Source: Verrucomicrobiota bacterium
GTDB taxonomy: Bacteria > Verrucomicrobiota > Verrucomicrobiia > Limisphaerales > UBA8199
Assembly (NCBI GenBank): GCA_029974925.1
Contig: JARKQH010000325.1
Location: 1-45,506 of the forward strand
Length of the DNA: 45,506 nt
Direction of reading: 5' to 3'
In this document: positions 34,295-42,780 of the stretch, piece by piece
Position numbering within the stretch: position 1 is the first letter of the stretch
How the letters are laid out: every line of letters begins with the position of its first letter
Program-made: the position numbers and the translations under genes
Notes under the pieces: model-generated
What the model was told of the DNA's origin: nothing
The model's database searches: none
Seen by the model: the letters and a program-made list of their open reading frames with translations, nothing else

Positions 34295-35844
34295 GTGATT
34301 TGCCGCTAATCACCATCCTGACGCTCACTCCGCTCTTGGGCGGCTTCCTTGTGATGGGTTTGGGGGCCGGTCGTTGGCCCCTGGCCCGGTGGCTCGCCCT
34401 GGCGTGCAGTTTTGTGGTGCTGGCCTTATGCCTGGTGATTAGTGCCCGCTTCGACCCCGCCGCGGGGGTGATGCAATTTGGGGAGCGGCATCAATGGATT
34501 GCGTCCCTGGCGGTGGATTACCGGGTGGGATTGGATGGCTTGAGTCTCCTGCTCGTTCTTCTGACCGCCCTGGTAACGCCCATGGCGATCCTGGCTTCCT
34601 GGCATATTGAGCGGCAGGCGCAGATTTATCACGGCCTGGTTCTGCTTCTGCAAGCCGGCCTCTTCGGCACTTTCACCGCCCTGAACTTCTTCCATTGGTT
34701 CCTGTTTTGGGAACTCAGCCTTGTCCCGGCGTTTTTCCTCATCCGGCTTTGGGGCAGCCCGGCCCGTAGCGCGGCCGCTACGCAATTCTTTGTTTACACC
34801 ATGGTGGGGAGTGTTGGGCTGTTGCTGGCTTTTCTGGCCATGTTCCTGGCCACACGAACGTTTGATTTTCTTGAATTGGCGAAGCTGGGTCGGGAGGGGG
34901 CGCTGGTGCAGGCATTGGCCGACACGCTTGGCTGGCGCGATTTGACCGTCCGGCGCCTGGCCGTGGTCATTTTTGGCGGAGCGTTCCTGGGGTTCGCCGT
35001 GAAAGTCCCGCTCATCCCGTTTCACACCTGGCTGCCCGCCACCTATGCCGAGGCGCCGACCGGTGTCACAATGCTCCTGACCGGCCTCATGTCCAAAATG
35101 GGTGTGTATGGATTCCTGCGAATTCTGCTGCCGCTTTTTCCTGAAGTGATGCGCTGGTTGACCACACCATTGCTGGTCCTGGCCGTCCTGACCATTGTCG
35201 CTTCGGCCGGAGCCGCCCTGGCTCAACGAGACCTTAAACGCATGCTGGCTTATTCCTCAATCAACCATCTGGGGTATTGCCTGCTGGGCATCTTCGCCGT
35301 CCTCAACAGCCCCGGCTCCGCCAGCGGTTCCCTGACTCACCAATCCGCCGCCCTGAGTGGTGTTCTCCTTCAATTGTTTAACCATGGTCTCACGGCGGCA
35401 ACACTGTTCGCCTTTATTGGCTTTCTTGAAAATCGTGCCGGCGGGCGGCGCGGATTGGACGATTTCGGGGGATTGCGAAAGGTGGCCCCCGTCTTTTGCG
35501 GGCTGATGGGTATCGCGGTGTTCAGTTCCCTCGGGTTGCCGGGCCTCAACGGGTTCATCAGCGAGTTCCTGATTTTCCAGGGAGCGTTTCCGCTGGCCCC
35601 GTGGGCCGCGTCGTTTTCGTTGCTGGGATTGCTCCTCACCGCGGTTTTCTTGCTGCGCCTCTTGCAGCGGGTCTTTTATGGACCCCTCAACGAGAAATGG
35701 GTGGCTCTGGCCGACTTGTCCGTTGGCGAACGGGCGCTGGTCGCCCCACCCCTCATCCTCATGCTCCTGATCGGGGTTTATCCCCAGCCCCTCCTGGCAG
35801 CAGTCAACGCCACGGTCATCCGGATGCTGGAGGGAGGAGGCTGA
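34291..35844 (+). CDS. nuoM: NADH-quinone oxidoreductase subunit M, first copy
   Basis: This 517-residue antiporter-like proton-pumping subunit has about 14 helices. Typical NuoM motifs are FFHWFLFWELSLVPAFFLIRLWG, FAVKVPLIPFHTWLPATYAEAPTGVTMLLTGLMSKMGVYG, DLKRMLAYSSINHLGYCLLG and the C-terminal LPGLNGFISEFLIFQGAF. ATG 34291 overlaps the nuoL stop (ATGA); an in-frame ATG at 34279 would add four residues. It is clearly different in sequence from the second NuoM that follows, so the pair is an old duplication rather than a recent one. Confidence 0.92.
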   Translation: MSDLPLITILTLTPLLGGFLVMGLGAGRWPLARWLALACSFVVLALCLVISARFDPAAGVMQFGERHQWIASLAVDYRVGLDGLSLLLVLLTALVTPMAILASWHIERQAQIYHGLVLLLQAGLFGTFTALNFFHWFLFWELSLVPAFFLIRLWGSPARSAAATQFFVYTMVGSVGLLLAFLAMFLATRTFDFLELAKLGREGALVQALADTLGWRDLTVRRLAVVIFGGAFLGFAVKVPLIPFHTWLPATYAEAPTGVTMLLTGLMSKMGVYGFLRILLPLFPEVMRWLTTPLLVLAVLTIVASAGAALAQRDLKRMLAYSSINHLGYCLLGIFAVLNSPGSASGSLTHQSAALSGVLLQLFNHGLTAATLFAFIGFLENRAGGRRGLDDFGGLRKVAPVFCGLMGIAVFSSLGLPGLNGFISEFLIFQGAFPLAPWAASFSLLGLLLTAVFLLRLLQRVFYGPLNEKWVALADLSVGERALVAPPLILMLLIGVYPQPLLAAVNATVIRMLEGGG

Positions 35845-35845
35845 G

Positions 35846-37402
35846 ATGCTGGCGTGGACCATCTACCTGTCCTTGGGCACGGCGCTCCTGCTGATGCTGC
35901 TGCCGGAACGACGTGAACAATGGGCCCGTTTTCTGGCCTTGGGGGCGGCTTTGGGGGGGCTTGTGCTTTCTGCGTCCGCTTTGTTCCAGAGCGCCCCCGG
36001 TTCCTTCCGGACGGTGACCCGCCTCTCATGGATTCCCACGCTAGGCATTGATTATCACCTCGGCGCGGACGGTATCAGCCTGGTTCTGGTCTTTTTGACC
36101 GGCCTTGCCGCGGTGGCCGGCATCCTTTTCAGTTGGAATATTGGGCACCGCCCCCGTGAGTTCTTCGCGCTTTATCTGGCGCTCATCGGTGGCGTCTATG
36201 GCGTCTTCCTCAGCTTTGACCTGTTTCTCCTCTTTGTGTTTTACGAGATTGCCATTATTCCCAAGTACTTCCTCATCGCAATTTGGGGTTCAACCCGGCG
36301 CGAATATGCCGCGATGAAACTGGCCCTCTATTCCTTCGTCGGCAGTGCAATGGTCCTTGTGGGGCTGGTGGCCGCTTTCGTCTTCGCCGGCGGTCAGACG
36401 ATGAGTCTCGCGGACCTTGCCGCGCACCGTTTCCCGCGCGAGTTCCAAATGTGGGCGTTCCCCCTCGTGTTCGTCGGTTTCGCTGTGTTGGCCGGTCTCT
36501 GGCCGTTCCACACCTGGGCGCCAACCGGCCACGTAGCTGCTCCAACGGCGGCCTCCATGCTTCTGGCCGGTGTCGTCATGAAGCTCGGGGCGTATGGTTG
36601 TCTCCGCGTCGCGATGACGCTCTTCCCGGAAGGCCTCCAGCCTTGGGGATTCGAATGGCTTGGGATCGGTTCCTGGCGTGACGTCTTTGCCTTGCTGGCC
36701 GTGACGGGCATTCTTTACGGAGGGATGGTCGCCCTCGTCCAGAAGGACTTCAAATTCGTCATTGGCTACTCCAGCGTGAGCCACATGGGGTTTGTCCTGC
36801 TGGGTCTCATGACCCTCCAGACCATCGGCCTGACCGGTGCCGTGCTGCAGATGTTTTCGCACGGCATTGTCGCCGGCCTCCTCTTCGCCGTCGTGGGCCG
36901 CATGGTTTACGACCGCGTCCATACGCGCCACCTGGATGACTTGCAGCCAATGAACCTTAGCCGCGGCTTGCCTTTCGCGGCGGTGACCTTCACGCTCGCA
37001 ACTCTCGCTTCCATCGGCCTTCCAGGATTCAGCGGGTTTGTCGCCGAACTCCAGGTTCTGATTGGTGCCTGGCATGCGTATCCCACGCTGGCAGTCTTGA
37101 CAGGCGCGGGCATTTTGGTCGGGGTGGCTTACGGCTTGCGCGCGCTCCAGCGTGCCTTTTTCGCCGAGCGCCGATCGTGCACCGATGGCCAGGCATCGGG
37201 TTCTGCGCGCGGCGCCCCGGCCCAGCCACCGGATTCTCCCGCGCCACTGGAGCCGATTTCGTTTCCCGAACGCGTGGGAAGCATCCTCTTGATCGCCGCG
37301 TCGCTGGCCGTTGGCCTTTATCCTGATCTTTTGCTGAAATACATCCTTCCCAGTTTCAATGCGCCTTGGTTTGACGGGTTGCGCGGAGGAGGGCTGCCAT
37401 GA
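35846..37402 (+). CDS. nuoM: NADH-quinone oxidoreductase subunit M, second copy
   Basis: This 518-residue second NuoM-type antiporter subunit is encoded directly after the first and starts after a strong GGAGGAGG site. It keeps FDLFLLFVFYEIAIIPKYFLIAIWG, GLWPFHTWAPTGHVAAPTAASMLLAGVVMKLGAYG, DFKFVIGYSSVSHMGFVLLG and LPGFSGFVAELQVLIGAW. In the pumping segment VMKLGAYG carries the lysine of the family. An extra hydrophilic linker (GSARGAPAQPPDSPAPLEP) precedes the last helix. Tandem nuoM genes with a lengthened NuoL are the hallmark of complex I variants with four pump-like subunits. The stop overlaps nuoN as ATGA. Confidence 0.9.
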   Translation: MLAWTIYLSLGTALLLMLLPERREQWARFLALGAALGGLVLSASALFQSAPGSFRTVTRLSWIPTLGIDYHLGADGISLVLVFLTGLAAVAGILFSWNIGHRPREFFALYLALIGGVYGVFLSFDLFLLFVFYEIAIIPKYFLIAIWGSTRREYAAMKLALYSFVGSAMVLVGLVAAFVFAGGQTMSLADLAAHRFPREFQMWAFPLVFVGFAVLAGLWPFHTWAPTGHVAAPTAASMLLAGVVMKLGAYGCLRVAMTLFPEGLQPWGFEWLGIGSWRDVFALLAVTGILYGGMVALVQKDFKFVIGYSSVSHMGFVLLGLMTLQTIGLTGAVLQMFSHGIVAGLLFAVVGRMVYDRVHTRHLDDLQPMNLSRGLPFAAVTFTLATLASIGLPGFSGFVAELQVLIGAWHAYPTLAVLTGAGILVGVAYGLRALQRAFFAERRSCTDGQASGSARGAPAQPPDSPAPLEPISFPERVGSILLIAASLAVGLYPDLLLKYILPSFNAPWFDGLRGGGLP

Positions 37403-38868
37403 TTCCCGTGAACTACCTCGATCTGCTGCGCCTGGCTGCTCCCGAGACCGTGGTTCTCGCCGGGGCCTTGGTGGTGTTGGGAGTTGACCTGTTGGCCCTC
37501 CGAGAGGTCGAAACCGGCCTGCGGCGGTTGCTCCTCCTGATTCTGGGCGCTGTGACGTGTGGGGCGGCCATCGCCTGGATGGCGGCGTTCCCAAACCTTG
37601 GAAATTTCATGCAGGGCATGCTGGTGGTTACGCCGCTCACCCAATGGGTCAAAGGCGGCGTCCTGGCGCTGGCCATTCTGACTTTGCTTCTTTCCGGCGG
37701 CGCGAGTTTCACGAATCACTGGGGGGAGTACGTGGCGCTGCTGCTGCTGTCCGCCGTTGGTCTCATGTTCCTGGTCAGTTCGGAAAGTCTGCTCGTGATC
37801 TTCATCGCTCTGGAACTGGCCAGCCTCTCGCTGTACATCCTTGCCGCGTTTCACCATGACGCGCCCGAGTCGGCGGAAGCGGCCCTGAAGTACTTCCTTT
37901 TTGGCAGCGTCTCCGCCGGCTTCATGTTGTTTGGCTTGAGCCTGCTTTATGGCCTGTCCGGCTCGATTGACCTGCGGGAAATCGCCGCAGCGCTTGGCGG
38001 GCCATTCCTGGACCCGTTGCTCGCGGTGGCGATGGTCACGGTAGCGGTGGGATTGGGCTTCAAAATCGCGGCGGCGCCGTTCCACCTTTGGGCGCCGGAC
38101 GTTTACCAGGCTGCGCCGCCGCCCAGCGCCGCCTTTATCGCCTCGGCTTCCAAATTGGCCAGCTTCTTTGTTCTCGCCAAAGTGCTGAGTGTGGGCATGG
38201 GAGGGCTGGAGGGCAGGGCCGTGTTTGGCGATTACTTGCCGGGCTGGGTGCCTTTGCTCGCTGCACTGGCCGCCGCGTCCCTGCTGTGGGGTAATCTGGC
38301 CGCCATCGTCCAGACCAACGTGCGGCGCTTGATCGCCTATTCGGCCATCGCCCATGCGGGCTATATGCTGCTGGGCATCATGGGGGGCAAGGCCGGCCTG
38401 CCAGCGCTGGTCTATTATGCAATGACCTACGGCTTTACCACCTTGGGCGCATTCGGTGTCGCCAGCCTGGTTCGGGACCGTGTGGGCGGCGACAATCTCA
38501 GCGACTTCGCCGGCTTGAGCCGGCGCGAGCCGTGGATGGCCTTCTGCATGTTGGTGTTTATGTTGTCCCTGGCGGGCATTCCCCCCCTGGCGGGCTTCTT
38601 CGGAAAATTCTACCTGTTCGCCGCCGCGCTAAAAACTTCATCTCTCGATTTGCTCTGGCTGGTGATTCTGGCCATCGGCATGAGCGCCGTCTCGCTCTAT
38701 TACTATCTTCAGGTCCTCAAACAAATCTACGTCGTCCCACCCCCTTCCGGCCTGGCTGCTGCCCCCATCCCGTCGTTGCCCAAGACCGTTATTATCCTTG
38801 CCGCTCTGACTGTCATCGTTCTGGGCTGCGCCCCGAACCTCTTGTTGCGCGTGCTGGCAGCGCCGTGA
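37399..38868 (+). CDS. nuoN: NADH-quinone oxidoreductase subunit N
   Basis: This 489-residue proton-pumping subunit sits nearest the NuoK/NuoJ end of the membrane arm. GLMFLVSSESLLVIFIALELASLSLYILAAF, KIAAAPFHLWAPDVYQAAPPPSAAFIASASKLASF, RRLIAYSAIAHAGYMLLGIMGG and AGIPPLAGFFGKFYLFAAAL are typical. Its ATG overlaps the preceding stop, closing a run of tightly coupled pump genes. After it the operon seems to end: the next 149 bases hold only a small dyad (GCCTTT-TCG-AAAGGC at 38979-38993) and no T-rich terminator. Confidence 0.93.
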   Translation: MIPVNYLDLLRLAAPETVVLAGALVVLGVDLLALREVETGLRRLLLLILGAVTCGAAIAWMAAFPNLGNFMQGMLVVTPLTQWVKGGVLALAILTLLLSGGASFTNHWGEYVALLLLSAVGLMFLVSSESLLVIFIALELASLSLYILAAFHHDAPESAEAALKYFLFGSVSAGFMLFGLSLLYGLSGSIDLREIAAALGGPFLDPLLAVAMVTVAVGLGFKIAAAPFHLWAPDVYQAAPPPSAAFIASASKLASFFVLAKVLSVGMGGLEGRAVFGDYLPGWVPLLAALAAASLLWGNLAAIVQTNVRRLIAYSAIAHAGYMLLGIMGGKAGLPALVYYAMTYGFTTLGAFGVASLVRDRVGGDNLSDFAGLSRREPWMAFCMLVFMLSLAGIPPLAGFFGKFYLFAAALKTSSLDLLWLVILAIGMSAVSLYYYLQVLKQIYVVPPPSGLAAAPIPSLPKTVIILAALTVIVLGCAPNLLLRVLAAP

Positions 38869-39017
38869 ACTGATCCGATTGCCCTCCCTCTTTTAACTGC
38901 CTGAGCCGGCAATAGCGGTCATGACTCAACCGCCGGCCGCCGCTGTAGCGGGCCCGCCGCCGGGTTGGCATGAGTTATGCCTTTTCGAAAGGCGTTCCAG
39001 ACAAATTAACTCATGCT

Positions 39018-39290
39018 ATGAAGACATTCTTGCGACACATGGCCACCGGCCATTACTTCCGTTCCCCCCAAAGGTGGACGCTCGACCGTGACGAAGCCCA
39101 TGATTTCCGCCGGGTTTCCGAGGCGCTGAAAACCGCCCACAAACTGCATATTCGCGACCTCGAGCTGGAGCTGACTTTTGATGAATCCGAAGCACCACCA
39201 GCCACTCCGTTTCAGAAGTTTCTTTTTGGAAGAAATCACTCGCGCAATCACCGTGCGGCGGTTGGGACCCGTCTCGCGCATGCCCAGTAG
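39018..39290 (+). CDS. Small conserved hypothetical protein
   Basis: This 90-residue protein starts MKTFLRHMATGHYFRSPQRW and continues with a charged, helix-like LDRDEAHDFRRVSEALKTAHKLHIRDLELELTFDE. I recall similar short proteins with an RHxATGxYF start in Verrucomicrobia and Acidobacteria; none has a known role. No domain, signal or membrane helix is visible. ATG 39018 is preferred over the track start at 38970, because the first 16 residues would be encoded by the dyad GCCTTT-TCG-AAAGGC. It converges with the ion transporter, 59 bases away. Confidence 0.55.
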   Translation: MKTFLRHMATGHYFRSPQRWTLDRDEAHDFRRVSEALKTAHKLHIRDLELELTFDESEAPPATPFQKFLFGRNHSRNHRAAVGTRLAHAQ

Positions 39291-39338
39291 CGTAAACATT
39301 TGAGACACTCGGGCGCAGGCCCTGGTCGCGGGCTTGGC

Positions 39339-39362
39339 CTGGATCGGGCCTACCCGATCCAG
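39339..39362 (-). terminator. Perfect hairpin overlapping the transporter stop codon
   Basis: CTGGATCGGG (39339-39348) and CCCGATCCAG (39353-39362) form a 10-bp stem with a 4-base loop. The stop codon of the transporter gene (39350-39352, minus strand) lies in the loop. No T-run follows on either side, so it may protect the 3' end of the message or act as a weak two-way stop between convergent genes. Confidence 0.45.
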
Positions 39363-40588
39363 AGTAAAATGGCCATGCCGGCCACCGTTGTCAGCAAAGT
39401 CACTGGAATCCCATATTTCGCGTAGTCCCAAAAACCCACTTCACAATGCCCTCGGGCGGACTCGACCACGATGATGTTGGCGACGGACCCGAGGATGGTG
39501 AGGTTGCCGGCCAGCGTCGTGGCCAGGGCCATGACCTTCCACATGAGTTCGGGATTGGCAAAATTCGGTATCCATTTGCCCGCCACCAAAACGAAGGGCA
39601 CATTGGAGAAAATGTTCGATCCCAGCACGGAAAACCACGCCAGATTCCATGCCTGCGTGCGCACCGTTTGCCCAAACAGCGGATGAAGTCCGCCGTATAT
39701 CTGGTCCGGCAAGCCGGTGCTGTTTAGTCCTTCCACCACCACAAACAGCGCCGCGAAGAACACCAGCAGGTGCCAGTCCACCAGCTTGAGCACTTCATGC
39801 GTGTCGCGTCGTGCCAGCACCATGATCAGCGCGCCTCCCGCCAACGCTGTCCAAGCCAGATTCAGCCCCGCGACAAAGCCCGCAAACACCAGACCGAGCA
39901 CTGCAAAGGCCAGGGCGATCAGCCGGCGGTCCATCGGCCGCCTGTCGGCGGCCGGTGTCTCGATCCGCGCTGCCGCCAGCAGGCGCCGAAAGCCAAACCG
40001 CAACACGCCGTATTGAATGGCAAGCCCTGCCGCTGCCACGGGCGCCAGCGACAACGAAAACCGCGTGAACGAAATCTGCGACAGGCTGCCGATGATCATG
40101 TTTTGGGGATTCCCAACCAGGGTGGCGACACTGCCCAGGTTGGCGCTCATCGCCAACGCCAGCAGATAAGGGGGGAGGGGAAGTTTCCCCCGCGCGATTA
40201 CCGTTACGACCAGCGGGGTGAGCATCAGACATACCGTGTCATTGACCAGCAGGGCTGAAAGAATCCCGGAGGTCAGGATCAGGTAAAGCAACAAACGCTC
40301 CGGGGTCCGCGCCACCCGCAGCACCCAGTCCGCTGCCCAGTCAAAAAAGCCCGCCAGGAACAAGTACGCCGCGATGAGCATCATCCCCAGCAGCAGCACC
40401 AGCGTGTCGTAATCCACCGCGCGATAAGCTCGCTCGGGTGTCATCACGCCGGTGGCAACCATCAGCACCGTCCCCAGCAGCGCGGCCGCCGGCCGGTTCA
40501 GCGGCAGAATTTTCAACCGCCGTCCGCTGATCAGCGCGTAGGTGATCGCAAAAATGACTATCGCAAGAATCTCCCGCTGGGGGTCCAT
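39350..40588 (-). CDS. ArsB/NhaD-type ion transporter
   Basis: This 412-residue membrane protein with about ten helices is of the ion transporter superfamily that includes arsenite pump ArsB, sodium/proton antiporter NhaD and SLC13-type carriers. Telling segments are [48 protein letters not shown] and [15 protein letters not shown]. The two GNPQN/NLTILGS-like hairpins are the substrate or ion sites in this fold. No arsenic-related genes (arsR, arsC) are near, so a sodium/proton or anion role is at least as likely. It is the last gene of accA-manA-transporter, 30 bases after manA. Confidence 0.82.
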   Translation of the reverse strand: MDPQREILAIVIFAITYALISGRRLKILPLNRPAAALLGTVLMVATGVMTPERAYRAVDYDTLVLLLGMMLIAAYLFLAGFFDWAADWVLRVARTPERLLLYLILTSGILSALLVNDTVCLMLTPLVVTVIARGKLPLPPYLLALAMSANLGSVATLVGNPQNMIIGSLSQISFTRFSLSLAPVAAAGLAIQYGVLRFGFRRLLAAARIETPAADRRPMDRRLIALAFAVLGLVFAGFVAGLNLAWTALAGGALIMVLARRDTHEVLKLVDWHLLVFFAALFVVVEGLNSTGLPDQIYGGLHPLFGQTVRTQAWNLAWFSVLGSNIFSNVPFVLVAGKWIPNFANPELMWKVMALATTLAGNLTILGSVANIIVVESARGHCEVGFWDYAKYGIPVTLLTTVAGMAILLWIG

Positions 40589-40618
40589 GGTAACGGGTGC
40601 CGGCTCCGGGTTGGCTCC

Positions 40619-41596
40619 TCAGGCTTGACCGGTCTCGACGCGCAAAAGGTGGGTCGGGGTGCTGGCGGCAAGTTCCACTTGCTCCAGGCAGGCTGGCACC
40701 AGGCAGAACTGGCCGCCTCCCAGCGTCAGCGCAGCCCGTCCATGAACGACGCGCAATTCCCCTTGAGTGGTGCCCAGAATCTGCATCCGCCCCGCTGGCA
40801 AGGTCACCTTCGCCCCCATTCGGAGATTGAGGGCCTCGACCGAAAACAATGGATCCCGCACCAGCCAATGGCGCTCGACAGGTCCCGGCCCGCCAGGCGG
40901 CCTCCGAACCGGGGAGGGTTCGAAATCCTCGAAATCAATGCTCTCCAGTGATTCGGCAAGATGCAGCGCGCGCGGTTTGCCGTCCAGGCCCGCGCGGTTC
41001 CAGTCGAACACGCGATAGGTCGTGTCCGAGTTCTGCTGAATCTCGAAAATCACCAGCCCGGCGCCAATGGCGTGGACCCGTCCGCTGGGTAGAAACATGG
41101 TGTCTCCCGCCTGGACCGCAACCCGATGGAAGCACTCGGCCACCGTCCCATCGCGAATTCGGCGCTCGAATTCCTCCCGCGTCACCCCCTGCCTGAGTCC
41201 CACGTAAAGCTCGGCCCCCGGCGCGGCCTCGGCGATCCACCACATCTCAGTCTTCGGTTCGCCCCCCAGCCGCGCGGCTTTGCCTGCCGGTGGGTGAACC
41301 TGCAGCGAAAGCGTCTCCCGGGCGTCCAGCAACTTGACGAGGAGCGGAAAGCGGGGGGGAGCTGGCGTGGTTGCGCCCAGCACTTCCGGGCCGTGGTTTT
41401 GGAGCAGCCAGCGCAGGTCCTTCCCGGCCAGTGGGCCGTTTGCTATTACACTGACGTCCCCCGGCCGGTCACTGACCTCCCAGGATTCTCCCACCCGGAC
41501 GCCGGCCGGCAGTGGCTTGTGATAGAGCTCCTCAAGCCTCCTCCCGCCCCACACGCGCTCCTTGAAGAGCGGATGAAAAACGAAGGGATAAAGCAT
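40619..41596 (-). CDS. manA: Mannose-6-phosphate isomerase, class I, short form
   Basis: This 325-residue zinc enzyme interconverts fructose 6-phosphate and mannose 6-phosphate, feeding GDP-mannose and polysaccharide synthesis or mannose use. Zinc ligands can be placed in LQVHPP (Gln and His), KTEMWW (Glu) and GRVHAIG (His). The short length and ending resemble the Bacillus-type enzymes of about 315 residues rather than the 390-residue E. coli type. It starts 20 bases after accA and is probably co-transcribed with it. Confidence 0.88.
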   Translation of the reverse strand: MLYPFVFHPLFKERVWGGRRLEELYHKPLPAGVRVGESWEVSDRPGDVSVIANGPLAGKDLRWLLQNHGPEVLGATTPAPPRFPLLVKLLDARETLSLQVHPPAGKAARLGGEPKTEMWWIAEAAPGAELYVGLRQGVTREEFERRIRDGTVAECFHRVAVQAGDTMFLPSGRVHAIGAGLVIFEIQQNSDTTYRVFDWNRAGLDGKPRALHLAESLESIDFEDFEPSPVRRPPGGPGPVERHWLVRDPLFSVEALNLRMGAKVTLPAGRMQILGTTQGELRVVHGRAALTLGGGQFCLVPACLEQVELAASTPTHLLRVETGQA

Positions 41597-41616
41597 TTGC
41601 CGGCTCTGCTCGCCGT

Positions 41617-42624
41617 TCAGGTTTTGGGAGATTGCGCCTCAACCGCTTCTCCGGTGGTGGGCCTTTTTTCAAGGTAATGTCCAAACCGCCGGAATTTCTC
41701 GTAACGCTGTTTGAGCCGCTCTGCTGGTGACCAGGCCAGAATCTCCTCCAAGTGCTTTAGCAGGGCGGCCTTCAGGGTTTCGGCACAAGTTTCCGGGTCT
41801 GTATGCGCTCCGCCCAGCGGTTCCGGAACCACTTCGTCCACCAACCCAAGCGCCAAGAGGTCGCGCGCGGTGATTTTCAGCGCTTGGGCCGCTTTCGCAG
41901 CCGCGGCACGGTCCTTCCACAAAATCGCGGCACAACCCTCCGGACTGATGACCGAGTAGTAGGCGTTCTCGAGAATGAGCACCCGGTTGGCCACTCCGAT
42001 ACCCAGCGCCCCCCCCGACCCCCCTTCGCCGATCACGGCCGCTATAATCGGAACCTCCAGCAACATCATCTCCCGCAGATTCACCGCGATCGCCTCGGCA
42101 ATGTGCCGCTCCTCGGCCCCAATGCCGGGATAAGCCCCAGCCGTGTCTATCAATGAAATGATCGGAAGCCCGAATTTGTTAGCCAACTTCATCAGGCGCA
42201 ACGCCTTGCGGTAGCCCTCTGGATGGGCCGAACCGAAGTTGCGCAGGATGTTCTCCTTCGTGTCGCGCCCCTTCTGGGTGCCAATTACCATCACTTTGTG
42301 CGGCCCAAGGCAGGCGAAACCCCCAACCACTGCCCGGTCCTCGGCAAAGAGCCGGTCCCCATGCAATTCCGAAAAGTCGCTGAAGGCATGACGAATATAA
42401 TCCAGCGTGAAGGGCCGCTTCGGATGCCGTGCTATCTTGATCCGGTCCCATGCGCTCAGGTTCAGGAAGATCTGCCGCTTGGTTTCCTCCAGCTTCTTCT
42501 CGATCAAGGCCACTTCCTCTGCAAAACTGATGTCCAGCGAGTGAGCTTCCGGGTGTTTCTTCAACTCCGCGAGCTTGTTCTGCAGCTCTATGATTGGCTT
42601 CTCGAAGTCGAGATGATGTTTCAT
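41617..42624 (-). CDS. accA: Acetyl-CoA carboxylase carboxyltransferase subunit alpha
   Basis: This 335-residue subunit forms the carboxyltransferase with AccD and transfers the carboxyl group from carboxy-biotin to acetyl-CoA, giving malonyl-CoA for fatty acid synthesis. The N-terminal helix region LDFEKPIIELQNKLAELKK, the RPFTLDYIRHAFSDFSELHGDR motif and GEGGSGGALGIGVANRVLILENAYYSVISPEGCAAILWKD are typical of AccA. It is full length. The ATG overlaps a short upstream reading frame as ATGA, and a terminator-like hairpin lies 129-152 bases upstream. Expression might therefore depend on that leader. Confidence 0.94.
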   Translation of the reverse strand: MKHHLDFEKPIIELQNKLAELKKHPEAHSLDISFAEEVALIEKKLEETKRQIFLNLSAWDRIKIARHPKRPFTLDYIRHAFSDFSELHGDRLFAEDRAVVGGFACLGPHKVMVIGTQKGRDTKENILRNFGSAHPEGYRKALRLMKLANKFGLPIISLIDTAGAYPGIGAEERHIAEAIAVNLREMMLLEVPIIAAVIGEGGSGGALGIGVANRVLILENAYYSVISPEGCAAILWKDRAAAAKAAQALKITARDLLALGLVDEVVPEPLGGAHTDPETCAETLKAALLKHLEEILAWSPAERLKQRYEKFRRFGHYLEKRPTTGEAVEAQSPKT

Positions 42625-42744
42625 CGGCGCGGAGGGTAATCCCTAACCCCAGGAGGCGCAACGCTCAATTGGGCGTCGGTACTGGTGCTGCCCAGATGGC
42701 ACGCCAGCGAAACCACTTCCCCCAGCACGTCCACGTAATTGAGT

Positions 42745-42776
42745 ACAAACAAAGAGCCGGACTTGCGTCCGGCTCT
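42745..42776 (-). terminator. Strong intrinsic terminator, minus strand
   Basis: AGAGCCGGAC (42753-42762) and GTCCGGCTCT (42767-42776) form a perfect 10-bp stem with a 4-base loop. Read on the minus strand, the stem is followed at once by TTTGTTTG. This is a textbook rho-independent terminator for transcripts running from the structured region toward accA. It lies 129-152 bases before the accA ATG, so it could end an RNA or act as an attenuator of accA. Confidence 0.75.
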
Positions 42777-42780
42777 AGTG

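Noticed and set aside
39350-40588. Arsenite efflux pump ArsB
   Set aside because: The fold matches the wider superfamily, but no arsR, arsC or arsA gene is near and it sits with accA and manA. Only the superfamily is claimed.
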